DNA of 49,471 nucleotides from Arthrobacter sp. AK04 (GCF_021129155.1 NZ_JAJOMC010000033.1:1-49471), one strand, 5' to 3'; positions 7,842 through 15,387 are shown, numbered from the stretch's first letter. A program made the numbers and translations. The notes: a model not told the origin generated them from the sequence alone.

Positions 7842-9415
7842 GCGCTGGCACCCACGGCGGGAACGTCGTCGTCGGGCATCCCGCTGCCAACCGCCCCGGC
7901 GCCCATGGCCGCGACGTCCATGCCCTCACCCACCATGGCCTCCGCAATCGCAGTACCCGCGGCGGCGGCGAGGTCACGCTCCTCGATGAGTTCCTGGAGC
8001 CAGAAGTAGGAGGCCTTTGGCGTCCGTTCCAGGGTTTCGAAGTCCACGTGCAGGAGTCCGAAGGGCTGCTTGTAGCCGGCGGACCATTCGAAGTTGTCCA
8101 GGAGCGACCAGACGTAGTAGCCCCGAAGGTCCACGGACGCAGCCTCCCCGCCCGGGGCCGTTGCCCTCAGTGCGGCTTCGAGGTGGTCCGAGAGGTACTT
8201 GAGCCGCCGCTCGTCCGGGATGAACCTGGTGTTGGTGGACTTGTCCCGGACGATGATGTCCTCGAAGCTGGCCCCGCCCTCGGTGAGGATGACGGGCGGA
8301 AGGTTGGGGTACCGTTCGCCCATTTCCTTCAGTGCCACGGCCATGTACTCCGGCTTCACCGGCCACCCGTAGGCGGTGATGTCCGCCTCAGGCCAGGTTT
8401 CAACGTGGAACGGTGTTCCGCCGTTGCCGGCGGCGCTCAGGTCGCTGCCCATGGCCTCGGCCATGCTGGCCGGCACCGCTCCCCCGCCCGGCCCTACTGC
8501 CACCTTGGTGGGCATGTAGTAGTTGAGCCCGTAGAAGTCCAGCGGCTGGGAGATGAGCTCCATATCCTCGTCCGGGTGCTCGAAAGAGCTGAAGAACTTG
8601 GCCGCACGAATCAGGTCCGGGTATTTTCCGGTCAGCACGGGGTCCGCGTACAGCCGGTTCTGGGCCAGGTCCATAAGCCCGGCGCTGATCCTGTCCAGCG
8701 GGTTGATGGAGTTCGGCACCATGGGCGAGTAGACGTTGGTCATGCCGATCTCCCCCGGCACCCTGGCGGCGCGCAGGGCCTGGACCGCGAGGCCGTGCCC
8801 CAGCAGCTGGTGGTGCACGGTGGGGAAGGCGCCCAGCATCAGTTCCTTGCCGGGTGAATGCAGGCCGAGCGTGTAACCGTTGGTGCTGACCGTGGCAGGT
8901 TCGTTGATGGTCACCCAGCGCGCCACCCTGTCGCCGAATTCCTCCGCCAGGATGGCAGCGTATTCGCCCAGCCGGTAGGCGGTGTCCCGGTTCATCCAGC
9001 CGCCGGCTTCGTCCAGCGTCAGCGGGGTGTCCCAGTGGTAGATCGTCGCCATGGGGGAAATACCGTTGGCCAGCAGCTCGTCCAGGAGCCTGTCGTAGAA
9101 CGCCAGGCCGGCGCGGTTCGCCGGCCCGCGACCTGTCGGCTGGATGCGCGGCCACGCAAAGGAGAACCGGTAGGAGTCCACGCCCAGCTGCTTCATGAGC
9201 GCAACGTCCTGGGGCATGCGGTGGTAATGGTCGGTGGCAATGACGGGGCTGTCGTTGTCCACGATGGCACCATCCTTGGCCGCGAAGACATCCCAGCCTG
9301 CCGGGCCCCGCCCGTCCTCATCCAGCGCGCCTTCAATCTGGAAGGCTGCCGTGGCCACGCCCAGCGTAAATCCGGATGGGATCAGGGCAGCGAGTTCTTT
9401 GGCGGTGATGTGCAT
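7838..9415 (-). CDS. GH1 family beta-glucosidase
   Basis: 525 aa, cytoplasmic. GH1 hallmarks are all present: FQIEGA near 25-30, TINEP with acid/base Glu172, YGLNYY near 295-300, nucleophile Glu379 in ILTEGG (the variant of TENG common in actinobacteria), and YVWSLLDNFEW near the end. It should hydrolyse beta-glucosides or related aryl or oligosaccharide glycosides. After the usual C-terminus (SYFWLQELIEER) there is an extra tail of about 45 residues rich in Ala, Gly, Met and acidic residues. ATG 9415 has AAGG seven bases upstream. Confidence 0.95.
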   Translation of the reverse strand: MHITAKELAALIPSGFTLGVATAAFQIEGALDEDGRGPAGWDVFAAKDGAIVDNDSPVIATDHYHRMPQDVALMKQLGVDSYRFSFAWPRIQPTGRGPANRAGLAFYDRLLDELLANGISPMATIYHWDTPLTLDEAGGWMNRDTAYRLGEYAAILAEEFGDRVARWVTINEPATVSTNGYTLGLHSPGKELMLGAFPTVHHQLLGHGLAVQALRAARVPGEIGMTNVYSPMVPNSINPLDRISAGLMDLAQNRLYADPVLTGKYPDLIRAAKFFSSFEHPDEDMELISQPLDFYGLNYYMPTKVAVGPGGGAVPASMAEAMGSDLSAAGNGGTPFHVETWPEADITAYGWPVKPEYMAVALKEMGERYPNLPPVILTEGGASFEDIIVRDKSTNTRFIPDERRLKYLSDHLEAALRATAPGGEAASVDLRGYYVWSLLDNFEWSAGYKQPFGLLHVDFETLERTPKASYFWLQELIEERDLAAAAGTAIAEAMVGEGMDVAAMGAGAVGSGMPDDDVPAVGASA

Positions 9416-9526
9416 CTGCGGGCCTTTTGTAACGGAGCGTAAATAAAGTACGTCTCAGGATGGCACAGCTCCGGGCGCCTGACGAGCAAAACGGTACCCC
9501 CGCCGCGCCTCTCCCGGATGGCAAGG

Positions 9527-9904
9527 CTACTGGGAGCCGAACAGGAACTCCTTGGCGTGCGCCACCGCTTTGCGGAAGGCGTCGTTCCGAAGGGTCGCCA
9601 GCTGTTCGGTGTCCCCGTCGGCGGGTTCCAGGTAGCCGGTATAGCCGGGGCGCAACACCCAGATGTCGCCCGCCGGCGGCAGGTAGAACACGCCAAAGGA
9701 CCGCTGCTGCTTCTCGTCGGCAGTCCATACCGGCACCACGGCCAACGCCGCACCGGTGGAAGGGTTGATCCATTGCGCGCGGGGCAGCGGCTGCTCGTGC
9801 GCTTCGGGGTCCAGGAAGGGCGCAGTGCCGGCACCCCAGCGCTGTTCAAAGCGCTCGTGGAATGCCGGAATCAGGTGTGAATCGTATCGGCGCCAGTCGC
9901 TCAT
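9527..9904 (-). CDS. Hypothetical protein
   Basis: 125 aa, family not recognised. The sequence is rich in Trp, Tyr and Pro, with beta-prone segments (ALAVVPVWTAD, FGVFYLPPAGDIWVLRPGYTGYLEP) and a C-terminal helix (LRNDAFRKAVAHAKEFLFGSQ). No signal peptide or membrane span is seen. ATG 9904 is supported by GGAG seven bases upstream. It lies between the J-domain gene and the GH1 gene on the same strand, with gaps of about 100 bases on each side, so it may be transcribed alone. Confidence 0.75.
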   Translation of the reverse strand: MSDWRRYDSHLIPAFHERFEQRWGAGTAPFLDPEAHEQPLPRAQWINPSTGAALAVVPVWTADEKQQRSFGVFYLPPAGDIWVLRPGYTGYLEPADGDTEQLATLRNDAFRKAVAHAKEFLFGSQ

Positions 9905-10000
9905 CCGGTTCTCCGCCTCCTCGCGGTTTTTGTTGTTGTGTTCTATTCCCCGTGTGTTTCCCGCCGGAACCAGTGCCAGGACCAGCGCCCGGGACCACTG

Positions 10001-10321
10001 TCAGGCCCAGGGCCCGCTCTCCCACCGCACCGGGGTGACCCTGATGACGGCGTCCGGGGATCCGCGGGGGCTGCGCACCTTCCGGACAGGAATTGACTGT
10101 CCGGCGGAGGCCCGCTGCTTGTCGTAGGCGGCGCGCCGCTCCGGATCCCTGAGGACGTCGTAGGCCTGCATGATCTGGAGGAGCTCCCCTTCCGGGGAAG
10201 TACCGCCGTCGACGTCGGGGTGGTGGCTGCGCATCAGCGCACGGTAGGCGCGCGAGATTTCCTGTTGGCTGGCGTGCGGCTGGATCCGCAGGGTGTCGTA
10301 GTAGTCGGGGGTGCTTGTCAT
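10001..10321 (-). CDS. J-domain protein (short DnaJ-like)
   Basis: 106 aa. The J domain fills residues 6-70: DYYDTLRIQPHASQQEISRAYRALMR, then the HPD triad at 34-36, and YDVLRDPERRAAYDKQ. No Gly/Phe region, zinc finger or substrate-binding domain follows, only a short basic tail, so it is a type III co-chaperone that would stimulate DnaK ATPase activity. ATG 10321 is preferred to 10354 since the domain begins there. It is downstream of hsp20 on the same strand, and a stem-loop overlaps its ribosome-binding region. Confidence 0.85.
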   Translation of the reverse strand: MTSTPDYYDTLRIQPHASQQEISRAYRALMRSHHPDVDGGTSPEGELLQIMQAYDVLRDPERRAAYDKQRASAGQSIPVRKVRSPRGSPDAVIRVTPVRWESGPWA

Positions 10322-10329
10322 GGTGGCCC

Positions 10330-10373
10330 TTTTCCGCTCCGCGGGCGCCCGCACCGGGGCGCCGTGCGGAAAA
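10330..10373 (-). promoter_or_regulatory. Stem-loop covering the ribosome site of the J-domain gene (possible RNA thermometer)
   Basis: GCGGAAAA (10337-10330 on the minus strand) can pair with TTTTCCGC (10373-10366), an eight-base stem with a 28-base loop. The A/G-rich arm runs into GGGCCACC just before ATG 10321, so the likely Shine-Dalgarno is partly sequestered. In a heat-shock operon this invites a temperature-switch reading, which is inference. Confidence 0.35.
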
Positions 10374-10381
10374 GAATGCAG

Positions 10382-10413
10382 GGCGCGGGCAACCTTGGGA
10401 AGGTTCCCGCGCC
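10382..10413 (-). terminator. Strong stem-loop between hsp20 and the J-domain gene
   Basis: GGCGCGGG (10382-10389) pairs with CCCGCGCC (10106+300, i.e. 10406-10413), and AACCT (10391-10395) with AGGTT (10401-10405), leaving a five-base loop. There is no clear T-run, so it may attenuate read-through or protect the hsp20 mRNA end rather than stop transcription completely. Confidence 0.45.
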
Positions 10414-10425
10414 TGCCGGCTGTGG

Positions 10426-10854
10426 CTAGGTTCCGATCTGGTGCTTTTCGCTTTGCTGGGTCTGGATCTCGATCCTGCGCGGCTTGGCCTTCTCGGCCAC
10501 CGGGATCCGCAGGGTCAGGACGCCCTGGTCATAGCTTGCCTTGATGTTGTCAGTGTCCAGCGTGTCGCCAAGGATCAGCTGCCGGCTGAAGACACCGCGG
10601 GGGCGCTCGGAGGCCACCAGTTCCACATTGGGCTGGGTGGGCTCCTTGCGCTCCGCCCGGACCGTGAGGACGTTGCGTTCAACGTTCAGGTCCAGGGAAT
10701 CCACATTCACGCCGGGCAGGTCGAAGGCCACCACAAACTCGCCCTCCTCCTGCCAGGCGTACATGGGCATGGCAGCCGGGCGGGCGGCGGTTCCAAAGAC
10801 CTGCTGCGTGAGCCGGTCCAGCTCACGGAACGGGTCCGTGCGCATCAACATCAT
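10426..10854 (-). CDS. Hsp20 / alpha-crystallin small heat-shock protein
   Basis: 142 aa. A short N-terminal arm ([17 protein letters not shown]) precedes the alpha-crystallin domain at about 32-130: [43 protein letters not shown], then the RRIEIQ tail that supplies the IxI-like motif. It is an ATP-independent holdase. ATG 10854 is chosen because AAGGAG lies just upstream and family members usually start here. An in-frame ATG at 10902 or 10896 would add 14-16 residues. A good promoter and an inverted repeat lie upstream, facing a divergent MerR-type gene. Confidence 0.92.
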   Translation of the reverse strand: MMLMRTDPFRELDRLTQQVFGTAARPAAMPMYAWQEEGEFVVAFDLPGVNVDSLDLNVERNVLTVRAERKEPTQPNVELVASERPRGVFSRQLILGDTLDTDNIKASYDQGVLTLRIPVAEKAKPRRIEIQTQQSEKHQIGT

Positions 10855-10908
10855 TTCCCACTCCTTCAGCTTCAGTAGGTGTTCCACCTGTGCCATATCC
10901 ACCCCTGT

Positions 10909-10932
10909 AATCTATGGTGATGGATATAGATT
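10909..10932. promoter_or_regulatory. Inverted-repeat operator at the hsp20 promoter
   Basis: AATCTAT (10909-10915) and ATAGATT (10926-10932) are perfect inverted repeats ten bases apart. They lie immediately downstream of the -10 of the hsp20 promoter and would overlap its transcription start. The divergent MerR/HspR-like gene at 10989 is the obvious candidate regulator. The sequence is not the classical HAIR element, so the pairing is inferred from position. Confidence 0.6.
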
Positions 10933-10933
10933 T

Positions 10934-10962
10934 TTTATAGCACCCGTGGGAAACTGAGGCAA
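10934..10962 (-). promoter_or_regulatory. hsp20 promoter
   Basis: On the minus strand TTGCCT (10962-10957), a 17-base spacer, then TATAAA (10939-10934). This is a good vegetative-type promoter, and transcription would start near 10927, inside the inverted repeat at 10909-10932. Confidence 0.6.
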
Positions 10963-10988
10963 GACCCCGGACGGATTTTGGAGAACTG

Positions 10989-11309
10989 ATGGCAAACCAG
11001 GACGCAGGCCGGAGTTCCGGCCCCAGCAGCAGCCGTGCGCTGTACGCCATCTCCGTGGCCGCGGAACTGGCCGGAACAGGGCAGCAGAACATCCGGCTCT
11101 ATGAAACGAAGGGCCTGCTGACGCCATCGCGGACGTCCGGGGGCACCCGCCAGTACAGTGATGACGACATTGCTGTCCTGCTGCGGATCGGCGAGCTCCT
11201 GGAGCAGGGCCTCAACCTCGCGGGCGTGGCCAAGGTGCTGGAACTTGAGGCGGCCAACAACAAACTGCACCGCGCCCTCAAAAAGGCCAGGTCCCGGCCG
11301 CAAGCCTGA
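10989..11309 (+). CDS. MerR-family regulator, HspR-like
   Basis: 106 aa. The winged helix-turn-helix occupies about 17-85: YAISVAAELAGTGQQNIRLYETKGLL, then SGGTRQYSDDDIAVL, and the INLAG-like GLNLAGVAKVLELE. This follows HspR (AAELAGxxPQTLRxYexxGL), the actinobacterial repressor of chaperone genes. No effector domain follows and there is no cysteine for metal sensing, which also fits HspR. ATG 10989 has GGAG six bases upstream. It diverges from hsp20, so repression of hsp20 through the 10909-10932 repeat is likely. It is not next to dnaK here, so it may be a dedicated small-Hsp regulator. Confidence 0.82.
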   Translation: MANQDAGRSSGPSSSRALYAISVAAELAGTGQQNIRLYETKGLLTPSRTSGGTRQYSDDDIAVLLRIGELLEQGLNLAGVAKVLELEAANNKLHRALKKARSRPQA

Positions 11310-11331
11310 AGGCTGCGCAACAGACCGGCCC

Positions 11332-11380
11332 CGGGGCGGGGTCAGTACCGGGCGGGGTCAGTACCGGGCGGGGTCAGTCC
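11332..11380. repeat. Three tandem copies of a 16-bp G-rich unit
   Basis: The unit CGGGCGGGGTCAGTAC is repeated about three times with minor change at the ends. It fills the space between the convergent MerR and PAP2 genes and supplies the last codons and the TGA (11376-11374) of the PAP2 gene. Each copy contains TCA, which is a TGA stop on the minus strand. Confidence 0.75.
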
Positions 11381-12174
11381 CGGGGCGAGTCGGCCTTGGA
11401 CAGTTCACCGGTGATGCGTTCCCCGGGGATCCGGGCGGTGCGCCAGGTGTCCAGTGCGATGACCCCGCCCAGGATGACCAGGGAGAGGGACAACGATGCG
11501 AGGGCGTCGCTGAGCCAGTGGTAGCCCAGGTACAACCTGCTCAGGGCGGCAAGCACGATACCTATCCCCGCTCCCACGAAACCGAGAACGGCCGCTTTGG
11601 TGTTGCTGTGCCGGGAGAACACCAGGAAGGCGCCAACCAGGAGGAAGTCACAGGCACCCAGGACATGCCCCGACGGGAACGAAAACGTGTGGTCGATCCC
11701 GAAGAGCATCTGCTCCACGGGCGGACGCGAGCGCTGGACAATCCGCAGGATGATCTGGGAAATGATGACCCCCGTGACCATCGCCGACGCCAGCAGGATG
11801 GGGCGCCAGGCATGCTTCGCGGCGAAGCCCCACCACAGGATGACCACCAGGACAATGATGGGCAGGGCGACCGGACCGAAGACCACGGCGAGGAAAATCA
11901 TGAAGGCAGTACCGGCGTCGGACCTTGTCCCCAGGAGCCAGTCCCGCACCGGCACATCCGCCGCGGACAGGCCATCGGCCTGCAGCACACTGACCAGCGT
12001 GGCAATGAACAGCGCAACCCCCGCCACCACCAGGATGATGGCCGCCCGGTACAACCCCCGCCGGTCGGCGGGGTCCATGTAGCGCTCCTCCACCACGAAC
12101 TTGTCATGGAAGGCCCGCCACCTGCCCCGGCTCTTGCTGGTGGTTCCGGAGCCTGCTGAATCCTGATGTCCCAC
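11374..12174 (-). CDS. PAP2-superfamily membrane phosphatase
   Basis: 266 aa with about five to six transmembrane helices (for example AAIILVVAGVALFIATLVSVL, FMIFLAVVFGPVALPIIVLVV, ILLASAMVTGVIISQIIL). PAP2 motifs: RSRPP (motif 1), FPSGHVLGACD (motif 2, His of SGH), SRLYLGYHWLSDALA (motif 3, catalytic His). Motif 1 is a loose match at its first basic position. Likely substrates are lipid phosphates such as undecaprenyl pyrophosphate or phosphatidate. The start is GTG 12174 with only a poor ribosome site. An ATG at residue 33 would remove part of the cytoplasmic N-terminus, so the start is uncertain. The C-terminal codons lie in a tandem repeat. Confidence 0.85.
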   Translation of the reverse strand: MGHQDSAGSGTTSKSRGRWRAFHDKFVVEERYMDPADRRGLYRAAIILVVAGVALFIATLVSVLQADGLSAADVPVRDWLLGTRSDAGTAFMIFLAVVFGPVALPIIVLVVILWWGFAAKHAWRPILLASAMVTGVIISQIILRIVQRSRPPVEQMLFGIDHTFSFPSGHVLGACDFLLVGAFLVFSRHSNTKAAVLGFVGAGIGIVLAALSRLYLGYHWLSDALASLSLSLVILGGVIALDTWRTARIPGERITGELSKADSPRD

Positions 12175-12240
12175 TGTGATGCCCGTCCCTGCGCCGTTGA
12201 GATTTTCCTAGGGGAAGAGTATCGCGTTCCGCACTGGCGG

Positions 12241-12252
12241 TAGCCTGTGTCC
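12241..12252 (+). promoter_or_regulatory. -10 box for a probable leaderless mRNA (alkylation-repair-like gene)
   Basis: TAGCCT at 12241-12246, six bases, then ATG 12253. This is the same hexamer and gap as before the DUF72 gene. No Shine-Dalgarno is seen. Confidence 0.5.
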
Positions 12253-13365
12253 ATGGGTGCCATGAATGAACTGATTGACGCTGCTGCCGTTCATTCTGCT
12301 GCGGCCATCCTCACGGAGGCCGCTCCCGGTGTGCGATGGGTCCGGACACCCGCCGCCGCCTCCCTGCTGGGGGACCTCAACCTGCGCGCCAGGACTGATC
12401 TTGTGGCGCAGGCGCTGCAGGACGATGTCCTGAGCGTCCCCGGGGCTGGATATCCGACGGCGGCTGGCAGCTTCCGTGCAGCACTGCGGTTTCCGGAGTT
12501 CACGGGCTGGATCCTGTGGCCGGTATCGGAGGCTGCTGCCGCCCTTGCCGTGGATTCCGGCGCGAGTGAGGACTTTGCCGACGCGCTGGCCCTGCTGGCG
12601 GAACTGACGCCCAGGCTCACCAGCGAGTTTGCCGTCCGCCGCCTGCTGCGCCACGACCTTGACCGGGCACTGGCCGCCGCCCTGGAGTGGACGTCCCACC
12701 CGAATGAGCATGTCCGCCGCCTCGCGAGTGAGGGCACCCGCCCCTACCTGCCGTGGGCGGTGCGGGTGCCCGGCCTCGTGGAGCGGCCCGAAGCCACCCT
12801 ACCCGTCCTCAATGCGCTGTATAGGGACCCCTCGGAGTACGTGCGGCGGTCCGTGGCCAATCACCTCAACGACCTTGCCCGGCACGCACCCGGGCCCGTG
12901 GTGGCCACGGCAAAGGAGTGGTTGTCCGCAGCTGACGGCAACACGGGATGGGTGGTCCGGCACGGTCTCCGCACGCTCATCAAGAAGGGCCATCCGGAGG
13001 CACTGGAACTGCTCGGTTTTACGCCGGCGCAGGTGGCGGTGGCCGGGCCGCACCTGGACCGGGAGGTCCTGACCCTGCCCGGCGAACTGTCGTTCTCCTT
13101 CGAGATCGCCAACACCGGCACGCACGATGTGCGCCTGGCAGTGGACTATTTGGTCCACTACCGCAAGGCCAACGGAAGCCAGTCCGCCAAGGTTTTCAAG
13201 GTTTCCACCCTCACCCTTGCTCCGGGTGAGAGCAGGAGCCTGTCCAAGAGCCATGCCTTTCGGCAGATGACCACCAGGGTGCACCACCCCGGCCTGCACG
13301 CCCTGGAGCTGCAGATCAACGGGGCAGTCCACGGGCGCGCCGAGTTCCTGCTGCAAGGACCTTAG
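12253..13365 (+). CDS. DNA alkylation repair family (AlkD-like HEAT-repeat) protein
   Basis: 370 aa. Residues about 20-260 are helical HEAT-like repeats typical of AlkD/AlkC relatives: LNLRARTDLVAQAL, GWILWPVSEAAAALA, EWTSHPNEHVRRLASEGTRPYLPW, YRDPSEYVRRSVANHLNDLA. The EHVRRLASEG and YVRRSVANHLND segments are family landmarks of this alkylation-repair group. The last 100 residues are a beta-rich domain (LSFSFEIANTGTHDVRLAVDYLVHY) resembling an Ig-like add-on often attached to it. It should recognise alkylated bases; glycosylase activity is not proven. ATG 12253 is inferred from the -10 position; GTG 12247 and ATG 12262 are alternatives. Confidence 0.8.
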   Translation: MGAMNELIDAAAVHSAAAILTEAAPGVRWVRTPAAASLLGDLNLRARTDLVAQALQDDVLSVPGAGYPTAAGSFRAALRFPEFTGWILWPVSEAAAALAVDSGASEDFADALALLAELTPRLTSEFAVRRLLRHDLDRALAAALEWTSHPNEHVRRLASEGTRPYLPWAVRVPGLVERPEATLPVLNALYRDPSEYVRRSVANHLNDLARHAPGPVVATAKEWLSAADGNTGWVVRHGLRTLIKKGHPEALELLGFTPAQVAVAGPHLDREVLTLPGELSFSFEIANTGTHDVRLAVDYLVHYRKANGSQSAKVFKVSTLTLAPGESRSLSKSHAFRQMTTRVHHPGLHALELQINGAVHGRAEFLLQGP

Positions 13366-13398
13366 ACAGCAGGACCTTTGACCGCCCACAATTATTGA

Positions 13399-13427
13399 TT
13401 GACTCCGTTATGACTCTGCAGTAACCT
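13399..13427 (+). promoter_or_regulatory. Promoter of the ChvE-type binding-protein gene
   Basis: TTGACT (13399-13404), a 17-base spacer, TAACCT (13422-13427). Transcription would start near 13434, giving a leader of about 200 bases before GTG 13642. The long leader contains G/C-rich pairing segments but no riboswitch I recognise. Confidence 0.6.
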
Positions 13428-13428
13428 G

Positions 13429-13446
13429 CGTGTTAGCGCTAACACG
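13429..13446. promoter_or_regulatory. Perfect LacI-family operator
   Basis: CGTGTTAGCGCTAACACG is an 18-base perfect palindrome with the central CG typical of LacI/GalR-family sites. It starts two bases after the -10 box and would cover the transcription start, a classic repressor position. No LacI-family gene is in the window, so the regulator is encoded elsewhere. Confidence 0.85.
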
Positions 13447-13641
13447 AGAACATCCGTGGAAAGACCCGGAACGGGGAACCTGCTGCTCCTGCGTCTGCCG
13501 GAACCCATACCTGGCTAGTGCCGGGAAGGCCCGGGGCCGCATCAACACCAGGTCCTCCTGGCCGCTTTACACGCCGGCATGCGCAGATGCTTGCCGGCCC
13601 AGCACCACATCGCGGACCAGCATCCGCGTAAGGAGAAAATC

Positions 13642-14766
13642 GTGAGAATTAGGAAACTCCTGGGCGCCGTCGCGGTCGCCCTCGCAGTCACAGTCGGGGC
13701 CACAGGGTGCGGCACACGGGGCGGCGCCACTGAAGCGGGAGCCTCCGCCAACCCCAGTGACTCCCTGGTGGGCATCTCGATGCCCACGCAGACGTCCGAG
13801 CGCTGGATTGCTGATGGCGGAAACGTGGAGAAGTCCCTCAAGGACCTGGGGTACAAGACGGATCTCCAGTTCGCCAATGACGACATTCCCACCCAGGTCT
13901 CGCAGATTGAAAACATGCTGACCAAGGGTGCCAAGGCCCTCATAATTGCTGCTATTGATGGCACCACCCTGACGGACGTCCTTGCCAAGGCCAAGGAGCA
14001 GAATGTCAAGGTTATTGCTTACGACCGGCTCATCAACGGCTCACCGAACGTTGACTACTACACCACGTTCGACAACTACACGGTTGGAGTGCAGCAGGCA
14101 ACGTCGCTGCTGACCGGTCTTGGCCTGGTTGATGCCAGCGGCAAGAAGGTGGACGGCAAAGGTCCGTTCAACGTGGAGCTTTTCGCAGGCAGCCCGGACG
14201 ACAACAACGCGAACTTCTTCTGGACCGGGGCGATGGACACCCTTCAGCCATATCTTGACGCCGGAACCCTGAAGGTTCCCAGCGGCCAGACCAAGTTCGA
14301 GCAGGCAGCCATCCTGCGCTGGCAGGCGCCTGTGGCGCAGAAGCGCATGGAGGACATCCTCACGGCCGCGTACAGCTCCGGGACAAAGCTCGACGGCGTC
14401 CTGTCGCCTTATGACGGGCTCTCCATCGGCATCATTTCGGCACTGACCAGCACCGGCGGTTACGCCCAGGGTGACCTGCCTGTTGTCACCGGCCAGGACG
14501 CCGAAAAGGGTTCAGTCAAGTCGATCATTGCCGGTGAACAGTACTCCACCATCTTCAAGGACACCCGCAAGCTCGGATCCCAGGCCGTAAAGATGGTTGA
14601 CGCCGTGCTGAAGGGCCAGGAGCCGGAAGTTAATGACACGGAGACCTACAACAACAAGGTCAAGGTGGTTCCGGCATACCTGCTGGAGTCAGTGATCATC
14701 ACCGGAGACAACTACAAGAAGGAACTCATAGACTCCGGCTACTACACCGAGGCCGACGTCAAGTAG
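13642..14766 (+). CDS. ChvE-type sugar-binding lipoprotein (multiple monosaccharide ABC transporter)
   Basis: 374 aa from GTG 13642, chosen for AAGGAG seven bases upstream. The signal peptide ends at VGATGC with lipid Cys23. The body is a periplasmic-binding-protein type 1 fold: [85 protein letters not shown] and the closing [27 protein letters not shown] are characteristic of the ChvE/MmsC group that binds xylose, arabinose, galactose or glucose. ChvE genes are normally followed by an ATPase and a permease; here a G/C-only tract follows and no partner is found. Confidence 0.92.
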   Translation: MRIRKLLGAVAVALAVTVGATGCGTRGGATEAGASANPSDSLVGISMPTQTSERWIADGGNVEKSLKDLGYKTDLQFANDDIPTQVSQIENMLTKGAKALIIAAIDGTTLTDVLAKAKEQNVKVIAYDRLINGSPNVDYYTTFDNYTVGVQQATSLLTGLGLVDASGKKVDGKGPFNVELFAGSPDDNNANFFWTGAMDTLQPYLDAGTLKVPSGQTKFEQAAILRWQAPVAQKRMEDILTAAYSSGTKLDGVLSPYDGLSIGIISALTSTGGYAQGDLPVVTGQDAEKGSVKSIIAGEQYSTIFKDTRKLGSQAVKMVDAVLKGQEPEVNDTETYNNKVKVVPAYLLESVIITGDNYKKELIDSGYYTEADVK

Positions 14767-14789
14767 CCGTACCCTCCCTAGAGGTTGTT

Positions 14790-14893
14790 GGGCGGGCCGC
14801 GGCGGGCCGCCCCCCCCCCGGGCCCCCCCCCCCCCGCCCCCCCCGCGCGCCCCCCCCCCCCGGGGGCCGGGGGCGGGGGGGGGGGCCCCCCCG
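14790..14893. other. 104-base G/C-only homopolymer-rich tract, probable assembly or sequencing artefact
   Basis: From 14790 to 14893 there is not one A or T. The tract is a chain of C and G runs up to about 14 bases long. It lies directly after the sugar-binding-protein gene, where partner ABC genes are expected. A natural G/C-rich hairpin misread by the sequencer, or an incorrect contig join, is more likely than a biological element. Confidence 0.75.
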
Positions 14894-14915
14894 TCGTTAT
14901 GTCCTGCCGGGTTCG

Positions 14916-15143
14916 CTAGTCGGTCTCGCGGACCTCGTCAGGGTCATCCAGCGGGACCACACGGTCCTCGGCGTCGACCACGACGGGAGGCACCTGGACC
15001 ACCGGCTCCTCCTCGTCCAGGAGGTCGTCCTCGGTATCCCAGTCGTCCTCAACTACCGGTGCATCCTCGGCGTAGTCATAGGCGGGATCCGCCTCTACGG
15101 CATCCAGGTGCGGCATGTCCGGGTGCTGTCCGGTGGTGCTCAT
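14916..15143 (-). CDS. Small acidic hypothetical protein
   Basis: 75 aa from ATG 15143, chosen for GGAGG seven bases upstream (an upstream in-frame start at 15224 lacks one). About a third of the residues are Asp or Glu (DAPVVEDDWDTEDDLLDEEEP), with Val/Pro-rich spacers, and it has a very low predicted pI. It looks intrinsically disordered. No family is recognised. It lies alone between the G/C tract and the divergent VIT gene. Confidence 0.65.
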   Translation of the reverse strand: MSTTGQHPDMPHLDAVEADPAYDYAEDAPVVEDDWDTEDDLLDEEEPVVQVPPVVVDAEDRVVPLDDPDEVRETD

Positions 15144-15272
15144 GATTGAACCTCCGTTTGTTCGCCTGACGTGCTCTTTCAGTGAGGGCGCTGGCCGCGC
15201 CACACCTTCATCACAGCACCGCACCGAAGGGTGGTCAATAGCGCGTCACGGGACCTGGGGATACCACTCGGA

Positions 15273-15311
15273 TTAAGGCAAGCCGAAACATCCGAGGCAG
15301 GAATACCTGCC
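15273..15311 (+). promoter_or_regulatory. Inverted-repeat region upstream of the ferritin/VIT gene
   Basis: GGCAGG-AATA-CCTGCC (15296-15311) is a perfect hairpin. Just upstream, TTAAGGCAAGCCGAA (15273-15287) loosely resembles DtxR/IdeR or MntR-type metal boxes. Iron control of a VIT gene would make sense, but the match is imperfect. Confidence 0.3.
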
Positions 15312-15387
15312 AAAAATGCGCGGATTTTCGCAGTAAGCTTGCTCTGCAATGGGGCCGCACCATGCCCCATCCAGCCCAGGAGTTTCC

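Noticed and set aside
11158..12159. Plus-strand frame of about 330 codons over the PAP2 gene
   Set aside because: It is a shadow of PAP2 coding sequence that has clear membrane helices and PAP2 motifs on the minus strand; the plus frame is low-complexity and polar.
14790..14893. G-quadruplex or replication-control element
   Set aside because: The C and G runs do not form a regular G4 pattern, and the tract has the look of basecalling noise; reported as a probable artefact instead.
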